From Aphodovivens sp036306585 (GTDB taxonomy: Bacteria; Actinomycetota; Coriobacteriia; Coriobacteriales; Eggerthellaceae): DNA of 64,000 nt. The stretch covers positions 310,001 to 374,000 of the forward strand of contig JAXJZF010000005.1 of the NCBI GenBank assembly GCA_036306585.1. The letters run 5' to 3'. Position numbers and translations under genes: made by a program. Of this stretch, positions 51,364-60,714 are shown piece by piece (within the stretch, counting starts at the first letter, position 1; every line of letters starts with the position of its first letter). The notes under the pieces are model-generated. The model was given only the letters and a program-made list of their open reading frames with translations, searched no databases and was not told the DNA's origin.

Positions 51364-54300
51364 ATGGCATTCGTGCATCTGCATAACCACACTGAATATT
51401 CCCTGCTTGACGGTGCGACCCATATCAAAGACATGGTGCGCCGTGCCGCCGAGCTCGACATGCCCGCAATCGCCATCACCGACCACGGCGTGATGTCGGG
51501 CGTGCCGGAGCTTTCCGACGCCTGCGACGCGGTGGAGAAGGAGACCGGCAAGCGTGTCAAGCCCATCTTCGGCTGCGAGGTGTACTTCACTACCGACGAG
51601 GAGCTGAAGAAGGACCGCAAGCCCCGCCTGTACCATCTGCTGCTGCTCGCTAAGACCAACGAGGGCTATCACAATCTGGTGAAGCTGGTCAGCGAGTCGC
51701 ACGTGGACAACTTCTACTACAAGCCGCGCACTACCTTCAGCATGCTGCAGCAGTACGGTCGCGGCATCATCGGCTCGTCGGCGTGCATTGCGGGCATCAT
51801 CCCCAAGCTTCTAGACAACCGCCAGTTCGATGACGCGGTGGAGTGGGCGAAGCGCTTTGCTAGCTGCTTCGACGAGGGAGACTTCTACATCGAGCTGCAG
51901 AACCAGGGCATCCGCACCGACGGCGGCCTCACGCAGACCGAGCTGAACCACCAGCTCACCGCCGTGGCGAAGGCGGCGGGGCTCAAGACCATCGCCACCA
52001 ACGACTTCCACTACCTCACGCGCGAGGATGCGCGTGCACAGGACATCATGCTGTGCATCGGCACAGGCTCGTCGGTCAACGACACCAACCGGATGAAGTT
52101 CGCCAACGACCAGTTCTACATGAAGACCGAGGAAGAGATGCGCGAGGCCCTGCGTGACTTCCCCGAGGCCTGCGACGAGACGGTGCGCCTGGCCGAGAAG
52201 TGCAACGTGGTGCTCGAGCGCGACTCCATTCTGCCTCGCTTCCCCTTGCCCGAAGGCGAAACCGAGGAGAGCTGGTTCCGCAAGCGCGTGAACGAGGGAA
52301 TGGTCGAGCGTTACGGCGACCCGGTTCCCAAAGAGGCGCGCGACCGCGCCGACTACGAGATGAGCGTTATCATCCAGCAGGGCTTCCCGGCATACTTCCT
52401 CATCGTGCAGGAATACATCGAATGGGCACGCAGCCAGGGCATCGGCGTCGGTCCGGGCCGTGGCTCGGCTGCAGGCTCCATCGTGGCGTATGCCATGAAG
52501 ATCACCGACCTCGAGCCGCTGTCCAACGGCCTGCTGTTCGAGCGCTTCCTTTCCCCGGAGCGCGTGGAGATGCCCGATATCGACGTCGACTTCGAAGATG
52601 AGCGCCGCCAGGAGGTCATCGAGCACATCCGCCAGGTGTACGGAGAGGATCACGTGACCGGCGTCATCACCTTCGGCAAGCTGCAGGCGAAAAACGCCGT
52701 GCGCGATGCCGCGCGCGTGCTGGACTACCCCTACAGCGTGGGCGACCGCATCACCAAGATGATCGGCGACGAGCTGGGCATCACCATCGACGCAGCGCTC
52801 GAGAAGAATCCCGACCTGAAGAAGGCCTACGACGCCGAGGAAGACGTCCGCCAGGTGATCGACGCCGCGAAGTCCATCGAGGGCTTCGTGCGCGGCGAGG
52901 GCGTGCATGCATGCGCAACCATCATCTGCCGCGATCCCATGGACGACCATGTGCCTGTCAAGCGCGACACCAAGGGCGGCGGCATCATCACCCAATACGA
53001 CGGCCACTACACGCCCGACCTGGGCCTGCTGAAGATGGACTTCCTGGGCCTGCGTACCTTGGGCGTGCTCTCGCGCGCGTGCCGCAACATCAAGGACCGC
53101 TACGACATCGACCTGCGTCCCGAGGATATCCCCATCGACGACGAGGACGCCTTCGCGCTCATGCGCTCGGGCAACATGGACGGCCTGTTCCAGGTGGAGG
53201 GCGCGCTGTATGTCAGCCTGTTCGCGCGGCTCCCACCGCACCGGTTCTCCGACATCGTGGCTTCCATCGCCCTGAACCGCCCCGGCCCGTTGGAGTCGGG
53301 CATGGTGGACGACTACGTGAAGGTAGCAAGCGGCAAGACGCCGGTCCACTATTATGACGAGCGCCTGCGCCCTATCCTCGAGGAAACCTACGGCACCATG
53401 GTCTACCAAGAGCAGATCATGCGCATCTCCATGACCATGAGCGGCTTCTCTGCCGGTAAAGCAGACAAGCTGCGCAAGGCAATGGGCAAGAAGAAGATCG
53501 AGGTCATGCGCCAGCTTCAGGAAGACTGGAACAACGGCGCGGTGGAGAACGGCTACTCGTTGGAGATCGCCAAGACCATCTGGAACGACGCCGAGAAGTT
53601 CGCTAAGTACGCGTTCAACAAATCGCACTCAGCTGCATACTCCATGCTGGTCATGCGCACGGCGTACCTGAAGGCGCACTACCCCAATGAGTTCATGGCC
53701 GCAGTGCTGTCCAGCTACATGGGCAACACCGACCGCCTGATCCGCTATATCGCAAGCTGCAACCACAACGGCACCCCGGTGCTGCCGCCCGATATCAACT
53801 CGTCCAACGCCGAGTTCACGCCGGTCGACAACGGCATCCGTTTCGGCTTGGTGGGCGTGCGCGGCGTGGGCAAGAACGTCGCCGAGGAGATCATTGCCGA
53901 GCGCGAGAAGAACGGCCCGTATTCCAGCCTGCACGACTTCGTGAACCGTCTGGATGCGAAGTGCTACAACCGCAAGACGCTCGAAGCGCTCATCAAGGGC
54001 GGTGCGTTCGATTCGACAGGCTACACCCGCAAGCAGCTGATGTACTTCGTGGATGAGACGCCGCTTCTGGAAAGCGCGTCCAAACGCCAGAAGGACCGCG
54101 ACCGCGGCCAGGTGAGCATGTTCGACATGTTCGCCGACGACCCCGATTCCGGCTTCGACGAAGACGTGCCCGCTCCCGACGGCGTGGAGTGGCCCAAGCG
54201 CCAGCTGCTGGCCTACGAGAAGGAGATCATGAAGATCTACGTCTCGGACCATCCGCTGCGCCCCTACGAGAACGCCATATCGCACATGACGAAGTACCAG

Positions 54301-54825
54301 ATCGGCGATCTTGCAGAGCGCGAGAAGGAGATCAAATCCGCCGTGTTCGTGGGCATGGTCTCGAACGTTGTGGTGAAGCTGACCAAGCGCGGCACCAAGA
54401 TGGCCACGTTCACGCTCGAGGACACCACCGGCTCCATCGAGGCAATCTGCTTCAAGTACGAGGATTACGCCGACGCCATCCATGAAGACGCCATCGTCAA
54501 GATCAAGGGCAAGTTCGAGCATAACGATCGCGGAAACCAGATCCTGGCCTACGAGGTGGAGAGCATCGAGCTTTCCGAAGAGGATGCCATCCCGCAGCAT
54601 TTGGAGATCAACTTGCAGATGGGCGATTTCAATCAGACCACCTCGCTGCGTCTGAACCGCATCCTGAAGTCCTATCCCGGACGCGACGGCGTGGTGCTGA
54701 TGCTCAAGCAGGACGACGGCCGCAAGTTCCGCGCCGAACTTCCCGTGACGGTGGACGCCACATCTCAGGTGATGTTGTCGGAGATCCAGGACCTGTTCGG
54801 CAGGCCCGTTTGGCTTGCTTCATAA
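51364..54825 (+). CDS. dnaE: DNA polymerase III subunit alpha DnaE
   Basis: DnaE is the replicative polymerase subunit. The 1153-residue protein starts with a PHP domain (VHLHNHTEYSLLDGA, then ITDHGVMSG). The polymerase palm with the catalytic Asp pair in PDIDVDFEDERR lies near residue 403. Helix-hairpin-helix elements and a C-terminal OB domain (about 995-1075, VGMVSNVVVKLTKRGTKMATF) complete the usual DnaE1 layout. The ATG at 51364 is preceded by GAGG with 7-nt spacing and directly begins the PHP motif; 18 further upstream residues in frame are not family-like. A terminator follows its stop. Confidence 0.97.
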   Translation: MAFVHLHNHTEYSLLDGATHIKDMVRRAAELDMPAIAITDHGVMSGVPELSDACDAVEKETGKRVKPIFGCEVYFTTDEELKKDRKPRLYHLLLLAKTNEGYHNLVKLVSESHVDNFYYKPRTTFSMLQQYGRGIIGSSACIAGIIPKLLDNRQFDDAVEWAKRFASCFDEGDFYIELQNQGIRTDGGLTQTELNHQLTAVAKAAGLKTIATNDFHYLTREDARAQDIMLCIGTGSSVNDTNRMKFANDQFYMKTEEEMREALRDFPEACDETVRLAEKCNVVLERDSILPRFPLPEGETEESWFRKRVNEGMVERYGDPVPKEARDRADYEMSVIIQQGFPAYFLIVQEYIEWARSQGIGVGPGRGSAAGSIVAYAMKITDLEPLSNGLLFERFLSPERVEMPDIDVDFEDERRQEVIEHIRQVYGEDHVTGVITFGKLQAKNAVRDAARVLDYPYSVGDRITKMIGDELGITIDAALEKNPDLKKAYDAEEDVRQVIDAAKSIEGFVRGEGVHACATIICRDPMDDHVPVKRDTKGGGIITQYDGHYTPDLGLLKMDFLGLRTLGVLSRACRNIKDRYDIDLRPEDIPIDDEDAFALMRSGNMDGLFQVEGALYVSLFARLPPHRFSDIVASIALNRPGPLESGMVDDYVKVASGKTPVHYYDERLRPILEETYGTMVYQEQIMRISMTMSGFSAGKADKLRKAMGKKKIEVMRQLQEDWNNGAVENGYSLEIAKTIWNDAEKFAKYAFNKSHSAAYSMLVMRTAYLKAHYPNEFMAAVLSSYMGNTDRLIRYIASCNHNGTPVLPPDINSSNAEFTPVDNGIRFGLVGVRGVGKNVAEEIIAEREKNGPYSSLHDFVNRLDAKCYNRKTLEALIKGGAFDSTGYTRKQLMYFVDETPLLESASKRQKDRDRGQVSMFDMFADDPDSGFDEDVPAPDGVEWPKRQLLAYEKEIMKIYVSDHPLRPYENAISHMTKYQIGDLAEREKEIKSAVFVGMVSNVVVKLTKRGTKMATFTLEDTTGSIEAICFKYEDYADAIHEDAIVKIKGKFEHNDRGNQILAYEVESIELSEEDAIPQHLEINLQMGDFNQTTSLRLNRILKSYPGRDGVVLMLKQDDGRKFRAELPVTVDATSQVMLSEIQDLFGRPVWLAS

Positions 54826-54860
54826 AAAAGGGGCGGCCATAAGACCGCCCCTTTTTTCTT
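54825..54860 (+). terminator. Bidirectional terminator between dnaE and xpt
   Basis: AAAAAAGGGGCGGcCATAAGaCCGCCCCTTTTTT forms a long perfect hairpin with A and T runs on either side (given here as arms AAAAAAGGGGCGG and CCGCCCCTTTTTT). It lies between the convergent dnaE and xpt genes and can serve both. Confidence 0.95.
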
Positions 54861-54880
54861 TATTGCCCTGTCGCGGCAGG

Positions 54881-55456
54881 TTATCGGAAAGTGAGCTCGC
54901 CGGTTTCGGGGTCCATAGCGTCGACGATGGCAAGTGAATGAACGTCGTATCCCTCGGCGCGCAGGTTGTCGCCGCCCTGCTGGAATCCCTTCTCGATGGC
55001 GATGCCGATGCCCTCGATGGTGGCTCCGGCGTATTTGCAGATCTCGATGAGGCCGGTCATGGCGCAGCCGTTGGCCATGAAGTCATCGATGATCAGCAGG
55101 TGGTCGTCGGGGTTGATGAACTTCTTCGACACGATCACGTCGAACTCACGCCCATGCGTGAAGCTTTGGATGCGCGTGCAGTACACGGTGCCGTCGAGGT
55201 TGATGCTTTGACTCTTCTTCGCGAACACTACCGGCACGTTGAACACCGCGCCGGCGATGGCGGCGATGCCGATGCCCGATGCTTCGATGGTGAGGATCTT
55301 GTTGATGGGGCGGTCGGCGAAGTGATGCTGCCATTCGCGGGCCATCTCGACGAACAGGTTCACGTCCATCTGATGGTTCAGGAACGAATCGACCTTCAAC
55401 ACGTCGCCGTTCTTCACCACGCCGTCCTTGCGGATGCGATCCTCCAGAAGCTTCAT
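54881..55456 (-). CDS. xpt: Xanthine phosphoribosyltransferase Xpt
   Basis: Xpt converts xanthine and PRPP to XMP for purine salvage. The 191-residue protein has the PRPP-binding loop LLIIDDFMANGCAMTGL (about 122-138), the FLNHQMD region near 25-31 typical of Xpt, and IEASGIGIAAIAGAVFNVPVV near 57-77 (first 20 residues given: IEASGIGIAAIAGAVFNVPV). GGAAAGGTGC precedes the ATG. I looked for a purine riboswitch in the roughly 150 bases upstream and did not find its conserved loops. The gene diverges from recQ. Confidence 0.93.
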   Translation of the reverse strand: MKLLEDRIRKDGVVKNGDVLKVDSFLNHQMDVNLFVEMAREWQHHFADRPINKILTIEASGIGIAAIAGAVFNVPVVFAKKSQSINLDGTVYCTRIQSFTHGREFDVIVSKKFINPDDHLLIIDDFMANGCAMTGLIEICKYAGATIEGIGIAIEKGFQQGGDNLRAEGYDVHSLAIVDAMDPETGELTFR

Positions 55457-55657
55457 CGCAGCACCTTTCCCCTTCCGGCGCGCCCCTTGCGGGCGCACGT
55501 AAAAAACCCGTAAGCCCAGTGTAGCTAAAACGGCAGCTTTGCGGGGGTTCTGAAGGAAAAACGCGTAAGGTTTTGCAGGTGGGGAAGGGGAAAGCTTGTG
55601 AAATCGCGCGCAAGGTCGCTGGGGTATGATAGGGGGATGGTTGGGAAAGGAGACCCC

Positions 55658-57574
55658 GTGGCGGGAATGGATCAGGCGCGCGCCGCGCTGAAAGAGCACT
55701 TCGGATACGACGGTTTCCGCCCGGGTCAGGGCGATGTCATCGCCGCGATTCTTGCGGGCCGCGATGCGCTTGCCGTGATGCCCACTGGCGCGGGCAAGTC
55801 GCTGTGCTACCAGGTGCCCGGCGCGGTGCTCGAGGGAATCACGCTGGTCATCAGCCCGCTGGTGTCGCTCATGGGCGACCAGGTGCGCGCGCTCGAGCTC
55901 GCCGGCGTGCCCGCCGTGTACCTTAACTCCACGCTTTCGCCCGTCGATCAGGCGACGGTGCTGCGCCAGATGCTCGAGGGCGCCTACCGCATCGTGTACG
56001 TGGCGCCCGAGAGGCTTTCCGATGGCCGGTTCCTGTCGGCCGCGCAGCAGGTGCGCATCCCGCTGGTTGCGGTGGACGAGGCTCACTGCGTTTCGCAATG
56101 GGGCCAGGATTTCCGCCCATCGTATCTCGGCATCGGCGACTTCATCGCCCAGCTGCCGCACCGCCCCGTCGTCGCGGCGCTCACCGCCACGGCTACCGAG
56201 CGCGTCCGCAACGACATCGCGCGGCTGCTGGGCCTGCGCGACCCGTTCACCGTGATCACGGGCTTCGACCGGCCCAATCTGCACTTCGGGGTGGAACGGC
56301 TCGACGCCAAGCGCAAGCTGGCGCGCGTGGCATCGTATGCGCTCGAGCATGCGTCGGAAAGCGGCATCGTGTACTGCTCGACGCGCAAGGAGGTTGAGCG
56401 TGTGCAAGAGGCGCTGGTGGAGACGGGCGTGCGTGCCACGCGCTACCACGCCGGCCTGTCCGCTGTCGAGCGGCGGCGCAACCAACGGGCGTTCATCGCC
56501 GACGACGCGCCGGTGATGGTCGCCACCAACGCGTTCGGCATGGGCATCGACAAGTCCAACGTGCGCTATGTCATCCACCACAACATGCCGGCGAGCATCG
56601 AGGCGTACTACCAGGAGGCGGGGCGTGCCGGCCGCGACGGCGAGCCTGCCGAGTGCTTGCTGCTGTGGAACGACGGCGATATCGGCACGTGCCGTTTCTT
56701 CATCGAGAGCGATTCGGGCAACGACGAGCTTTCCGCCGAAGAGGCCGACCTGGTGCGTCAAACCCAGCGCCGTTTGCTGGGCTCGATGTGCGGCTACTGC
56801 TTGACGACGGATTGCCTGCGCGGCTATATCCTGCGCTATTTCGGCGAGGAGGCGCCGGGGGTCGTCAGCTGTCGGGAGGATGCGGCGGGCGAGGAGCGGC
56901 TTGGCAGGCAGCGTTGTTGTTCGAACTGCGATGGCGGGTTCGAGGCGCTGGATGTCACCGAGCTTGCACGCTCGGTGCTGCGATGCGTTCACGAGCTGCG
57001 GGGGCGCTTCGGCAAAGGTATGATCGCCGATGTGCTGCGCGGCGCCAAGCCCGAGAAGCTGCTTGAGTTCGGGTTGGATCAAACGCGCAACTACGGGGTG
57101 ACCGACGCGTCCAAGGAGCAGATCAAAGAGGTTATCGAGTTGCTTGCCTCGCAGGGGTATCTGGACATCACCGAGGGACGGTTTCCCTTGGTGGGGCTCG
57201 GCCCACGTTTTCGCGAGGCGGGCAGCGACAGCTTCCGCATGTCCATCAAGCGTGTTGCGAGCAAGCGGGCGAAAGCCTCCGGCGCGGGCGCGAGGACGTT
57301 CGGCTCAAGCGGCACCGGAGCCGATTACGACGCGGTTCTGTTCGAGCGCCTGCGCGCCCTGCGCAAAAGCATCGCCGACGAGGCGGGGCAGCCTCCCTAC
57401 ATCGTGTTCTCCGATGCGGCGTTGCGCGACATGTGCGCGAAGCTGCCCCGCACTCCCGATGAGTTCCTGGAGGTGTCCGGCGTCGGCCAGACGAAGCTTT
57501 CCCGCTACGGCGACCGGTTTCTGTCCGAGATCGCCGACTACTTCGGAGAGAGCGGCGGCCCCCAGGGCGCATAA
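55658..57574 (+). CDS. recQ: ATP-dependent DNA helicase RecQ
   Basis: RecQ unwinds DNA 3' to 5' in recombination and repair. The 638-residue protein has FGYDGFRPGQGDVI (motif 0), Walker A PTGAGKSLCYQVP, the DEAH box VDEAHCVSQWGQDFRPSY and motif VI EAGRAGRDGEPA. A zinc-binding Cys set follows (SMCGYCLTTDCLRGY ... CCSNCDG), then a winged helix and a C-terminal HRDC-like domain (about 555-635). The GTG at 55658 has AAAGGAG upstream with good spacing; ATG 55637 or GTG 55598 are alternatives that add 7 or 20 residues. Confidence 0.95.
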   Translation: MAGMDQARAALKEHFGYDGFRPGQGDVIAAILAGRDALAVMPTGAGKSLCYQVPGAVLEGITLVISPLVSLMGDQVRALELAGVPAVYLNSTLSPVDQATVLRQMLEGAYRIVYVAPERLSDGRFLSAAQQVRIPLVAVDEAHCVSQWGQDFRPSYLGIGDFIAQLPHRPVVAALTATATERVRNDIARLLGLRDPFTVITGFDRPNLHFGVERLDAKRKLARVASYALEHASESGIVYCSTRKEVERVQEALVETGVRATRYHAGLSAVERRRNQRAFIADDAPVMVATNAFGMGIDKSNVRYVIHHNMPASIEAYYQEAGRAGRDGEPAECLLLWNDGDIGTCRFFIESDSGNDELSAEEADLVRQTQRRLLGSMCGYCLTTDCLRGYILRYFGEEAPGVVSCREDAAGEERLGRQRCCSNCDGGFEALDVTELARSVLRCVHELRGRFGKGMIADVLRGAKPEKLLEFGLDQTRNYGVTDASKEQIKEVIELLASQGYLDITEGRFPLVGLGPRFREAGSDSFRMSIKRVASKRAKASGAGARTFGSSGTGADYDAVLFERLRALRKSIADEAGQPPYIVFSDAALRDMCAKLPRTPDEFLEVSGVGQTKLSRYGDRFLSEIADYFGESGGPQGA

Positions 57575-57910
57575 CGCGGTCCTGCCAGCTCGCATAGCCG
57601 CTTGCCCGCGCCGCGGCATAGGCCGGTGGCCGAGCAGCGCCTTGCGCGCCCATCTAGAGTTTAATATGTGTGAAATGGGCAAATGCGAATCGGCGTTAGC
57701 GAAGAGGTATGCATCGTCCGACGCAGGTGGCTTCAACGAATCCGTATTGGCTTGTTTTGGGCGCAGAGGGGCGGTTCGCCTGGAAAATTCGGTCTGCAGG
57801 CCGTGTTCAAGCGGCGAAACGTCAACGGAAACGGCGTTACGATATATCGTATGTTGCATCGTCGTGGGGCTAGGCCCTGCAACTTGGGATGCGCTGGAAG
57901 GGGGACTGGG
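57575..57910. other. Gene-free region with a palindromic operator-like site
   Basis: No gene is supported in these 336 bases. A perfect 14-bp palindrome TACGATATATCGTA (57838-57851) lies 60 nt before the PAP2-phosphatase start. AT-centred palindromes of this kind are bound by PadR-like and related repressors in other bacteria; which regulator would bind here is unknown. AGTTTAATATGTG near 57658-57670 is an AT-rich patch that may contain a promoter. Confidence 0.45.
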
Positions 57911-58705
57911 ATGCCGGGCAGGCCCGAAAACGAGCAGAACTCCGCAAACGAGTGCAAGCGTGCATGCGAGCAGGAGCGCGCAGGTGCGCAGGATCCTGCA
58001 TACCCGCAGGGCGCCTCGAGCGCGCAGGGACTCGCAAGCGAACAGGGGCTTGCCGGCAAGCTATGGCGGCTTGTTGCGAAGAATCGGCGGCTCGTTATCT
58101 TGGCTGTGTGCGCTGTCGTGTTCGTGGCCTTGCTCGAAGACGTGCTGGAAGGCGACCTCAGCCGCATCGATTCGGCTGCCCGCGCGATCATCGTCGAGAG
58201 GCTGCGCGCCGATTGGCTCACACCCATCATGGAATCGATCTCGGCGCTAGCCACTCCGGTTTCCCTTGTCGTGCTGCTGCTGGTCATCGTCGCGTTCGCG
58301 CCGGGCAAGCGTCCGGGTGCCTGCGCGGCTGCCAACCTCGTTCTGGTGTTCCTGCTCAACCAGGCGCTTAAGTTCATCATCCAGCGGCCGCGCCCCGAGG
58401 GGTTCCAACTTGCTGCCGAGCAGGGGTTCAGCTTCCCCTCGGGCCATTCGATGGTCGCCATGGCGTTCTTCGGGCTGTTGATGTGGGTGGTGTGGCGCTA
58501 CGAGCGTGACCGTGCCACGCGCATCGGCTGCTGCATCGCGTTCGGCGCCGTTATCGTGCTGGTGGGGGTGAGCCGCATCTACCTGGGGGTGCATTACGCC
58601 TCCGACGTCGTGGCGGGCTTCTGCGTGTCGCTAGCCTGGCTGGCCGTCTACACGCGCGTCGTCGCGCCATTGTTTTTGGGGCCGGCGCCCCCGAGCGAGT
58701 GCTGA
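57911..58705 (+). CDS. PAP2-family membrane phosphatase
   Basis: The protein is predicted to remove phosphate from a lipid such as phosphatidic acid or undecaprenyl pyrophosphate at the outer face of the membrane. The 264-residue product has a polar N-terminal region of about 55 residues rich in Glu, Gln, Ala and Gly, then about six membrane helices. The three PAP2 motifs are present: KFIIQRPRPEG (KxxxxxxRP), FPSGHS (PSGH) and SRIYLGVHYASD (SRxxxxxHxxxD). The ATG at 57911 has GGGGG upstream; longer in-frame starts back to 57683 are not supported. The operator-like palindrome upstream suggests regulated expression. Confidence 0.9.
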   Translation: MPGRPENEQNSANECKRACEQERAGAQDPAYPQGASSAQGLASEQGLAGKLWRLVAKNRRLVILAVCAVVFVALLEDVLEGDLSRIDSAARAIIVERLRADWLTPIMESISALATPVSLVVLLLVIVAFAPGKRPGACAAANLVLVFLLNQALKFIIQRPRPEGFQLAAEQGFSFPSGHSMVAMAFFGLLMWVVWRYERDRATRIGCCIAFGAVIVLVGVSRIYLGVHYASDVVAGFCVSLAWLAVYTRVVAPLFLGPAPPSEC

Positions 58706-58900
58706 GCCGCATCGAGGGTTTCCGCCGAGTGCGCTCCGCCGTCTGTTAAACCTTCGCGCAATGAGTGCCTCCGCCGGGAAAGGGCGGCGGCGTTTGCTAT
58801 CATGGACGAGTTGAAGCCGCAGGGCATCTGCCCTGGGGAAGCGCGCCGCCGGGCTATCCGGCGTCGGCGTTTCCGGCATGCGAAAAGCGAAGGAATCCCA

Positions 58901-59212
58901 ATGACCCAGCATCTTACCGAAGACGACGTGCGCGGCATGGCCGCGTATGCGCGGATTGGCCTGGACGAGCAGGAGCTCGCCCAGATGACGGTCGATCTGA
59001 ACAGCATCATCGACACGCTCGAGCCCATCACCGAGTTCGATTTAGAGGGCGTGGAACCCACGTTCCATCCCATCGGGAGCCTGTCCAACGTAATGCGCGA
59101 GGATGTTGAGCAGCCCTCCTTCACCCAGGGGGAAGCGCTCGCCAACGCGCCGCGCCAGCAGGATGGCAGCTTCCTGATCCCCTCCATCCTGGGCGAGGGG
59201 GGCGATCGCTGA
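58901..59212 (+). CDS. gatC: Aspartyl/glutamyl-tRNA amidotransferase subunit C
   Basis: GatC is the small linker subunit of the GatCAB amidotransferase, which forms Gln-tRNA(Gln) or Asn-tRNA(Asn) from misacylated precursors. The 103-residue protein has the typical opening HLTEDDVRGMAAYARIGLDE and a central DLNSIIDTLEPI helix. GAAGGAATCCCA precedes the ATG. Its stop overlaps the gatA start by one base. Gene order gatC-gatA-gatB is the usual one. Confidence 0.94.
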   Translation: MTQHLTEDDVRGMAAYARIGLDEQELAQMTVDLNSIIDTLEPITEFDLEGVEPTFHPIGSLSNVMREDVEQPSFTQGEALANAPRQQDGSFLIPSILGEGGDR

Positions 59213-60714
59213 TGAAGGCCGAGATCATGCAGATGGGCGTGCGCGAGATCCGCGAGGGTTTGGCGGCGAAGGAGTTCTCGGCAGCGGAGGTCGCCCGTGC
59301 GGCGCTCGATGCCATCGCCTCGCGCGACGGGGACGTGCATGCATTTTTGGAAACCACTGAGGATCAGGCATTGGAGGCAGCGCAGCGCGTCGACGACGCG
59401 GTCGCTGTCGGCGCCTTAGACGAGCTGGGGCCCTTGGCGGGCGTTCCAGTGGCATTCAAAGACAACATGAACCAGCTGGGTACGCATACCACGTGTTCGT
59501 CCCATATGCTGGAAAACTACGTCTCCCCCTACACGGCAACCTGCGTGCAGCGAGCCATCGATGCGGGTGCCATCCCGCTTGGCAAGCTGAACATGGACGA
59601 ATTCGCTTTCGGGTCATCGACCGAGACCTCCGCGTTCGGTCCCACGCACAACCCGTGGGACCTCCAGCGCGTGCCGGGCGGAAGCTCGGGCGGAAGCGCC
59701 GCGGCGGTGGCGGCGGGCATGGCCTGCGTCACGCTGGGCAGCGATACCGGTGGTTCAATTCGCCAGCCCGCCAGTTTCTGCGGCGTTGTGGGCGTCAAGC
59801 CCACGTACGGCATGGTGTCGCGCTACGGCGTGGTGGCGTTCGGCAGCTCACTCGACCAGGTAGGCCCCTTCGCGCGTAGCGTGGAGGACGCCGCTTGGGC
59901 GCTTCAGGCCATCTGCGGGCACGATCCGCGCGACTGCACCTCCCAGCAGGTCGTCACCGACTTTTTGGACGCGGTGCGCGAGGGTGCGCAGGGCGTCGCG
60001 GGCATGCGCGTGGGCGTGGTGAAGGAATTCATGGAGGCGAGGGGCCTTTCGTCCGAGGTTCGCGCAAAGGTGGAAGATGCCACCGAGGCGCTGCGGGCTG
60101 CCGGCGCGAACGTCGTGGAAGTTCAGCTCCCGCATGCCGATGCTGCCATCAGCGCGTACTACGTGCTGGGCCCCTGCGAGGCGTTCTCGAACCTGGCGCG
60201 CTTCGACTCGGTGCGCTACGGCTTGGCTGACCCTGGACATAAGGACCTTTCAGGTCAGTATGAAGCCAGCCGTGCCAAGGGCTTCGGCGCTGAGGCCAAG
60301 CGCCGCATCCTGCTGGGCAGCTACCTGCTGTCCGCGGGCGTCTACGACAAGTACTACTATCCCGCGCAGCAGGTGCGCACGCTCATCACGCGCGATTATG
60401 TGGGGGCGTTCCAAAAGTGCGACGTCATCTTGGCTCCTGCCAGCCCGCGCACTGCGTTCAAGTTCGGCGAGATCAGCGATCCGGCGCAGATGTATTTATC
60501 CGATATCTTCACCGTGCCCATCAACATTGCGGGCAACGGCGGCATGACGGTGCCGGTGGGGTTGGGCGGCGAGACCGGCCTGCCCGTGGGTGTGCAGATC
60601 GTCGCACCCCAGTTCAAGGATGCGAATATGCTGCGCGTGGCAGCGGCGCTCGAGCAAGCGTACGGCCCGGCTCCCATCGCGCCCGCGTTCGCCGGAGGAA
60701 AGGCGGGTGAGTAG
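59212..60714 (+). CDS. gatA: Aspartyl/glutamyl-tRNA amidotransferase subunit A
   Basis: GatA releases ammonia from glutamine for the transamidation. The 500-residue amidase has the Ser-cisSer-Lys triad: Lys in PVAFKDNMNQ (about 82), and the serines in PGGSSGGSAAAVAAG and GSDTGGSIRQPASFCG (about 157 and 181). Length is typical. It starts one base into the gatC stop and ends by overlapping the gatB start region, so the three subunits are translated together. Confidence 0.97.
   Translation: MKAEIMQMGVREIREGLAAKEFSAAEVARAALDAIASRDGDVHAFLETTEDQALEAAQRVDDAVAVGALDELGPLAGVPVAFKDNMNQLGTHTTCSSHMLENYVSPYTATCVQRAIDAGAIPLGKLNMDEFAFGSSTETSAFGPTHNPWDLQRVPGGSSGGSAAAVAAGMACVTLGSDTGGSIRQPASFCGVVGVKPTYGMVSRYGVVAFGSSLDQVGPFARSVEDAAWALQAICGHDPRDCTSQQVVTDFLDAVREGAQGVAGMRVGVVKEFMEARGLSSEVRAKVEDATEALRAAGANVVEVQLPHADAAISAYYVLGPCEAFSNLARFDSVRYGLADPGHKDLSGQYEASRAKGFGAEAKRRILLGSYLLSAGVYDKYYYPAQQVRTLITRDYVGAFQKCDVILAPASPRTAFKFGEISDPAQMYLSDIFTVPINIAGNGGMTVPVGLGGETGLPVGVQIVAPQFKDANMLRVAAALEQAYGPAPIAPAFAGGKAGE

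Noticed and set aside
55457..55657. Purine riboswitch upstream of xpt
   Set aside because: Xpt genes often have one, but the conserved loop sequences could not be found on the minus strand here.
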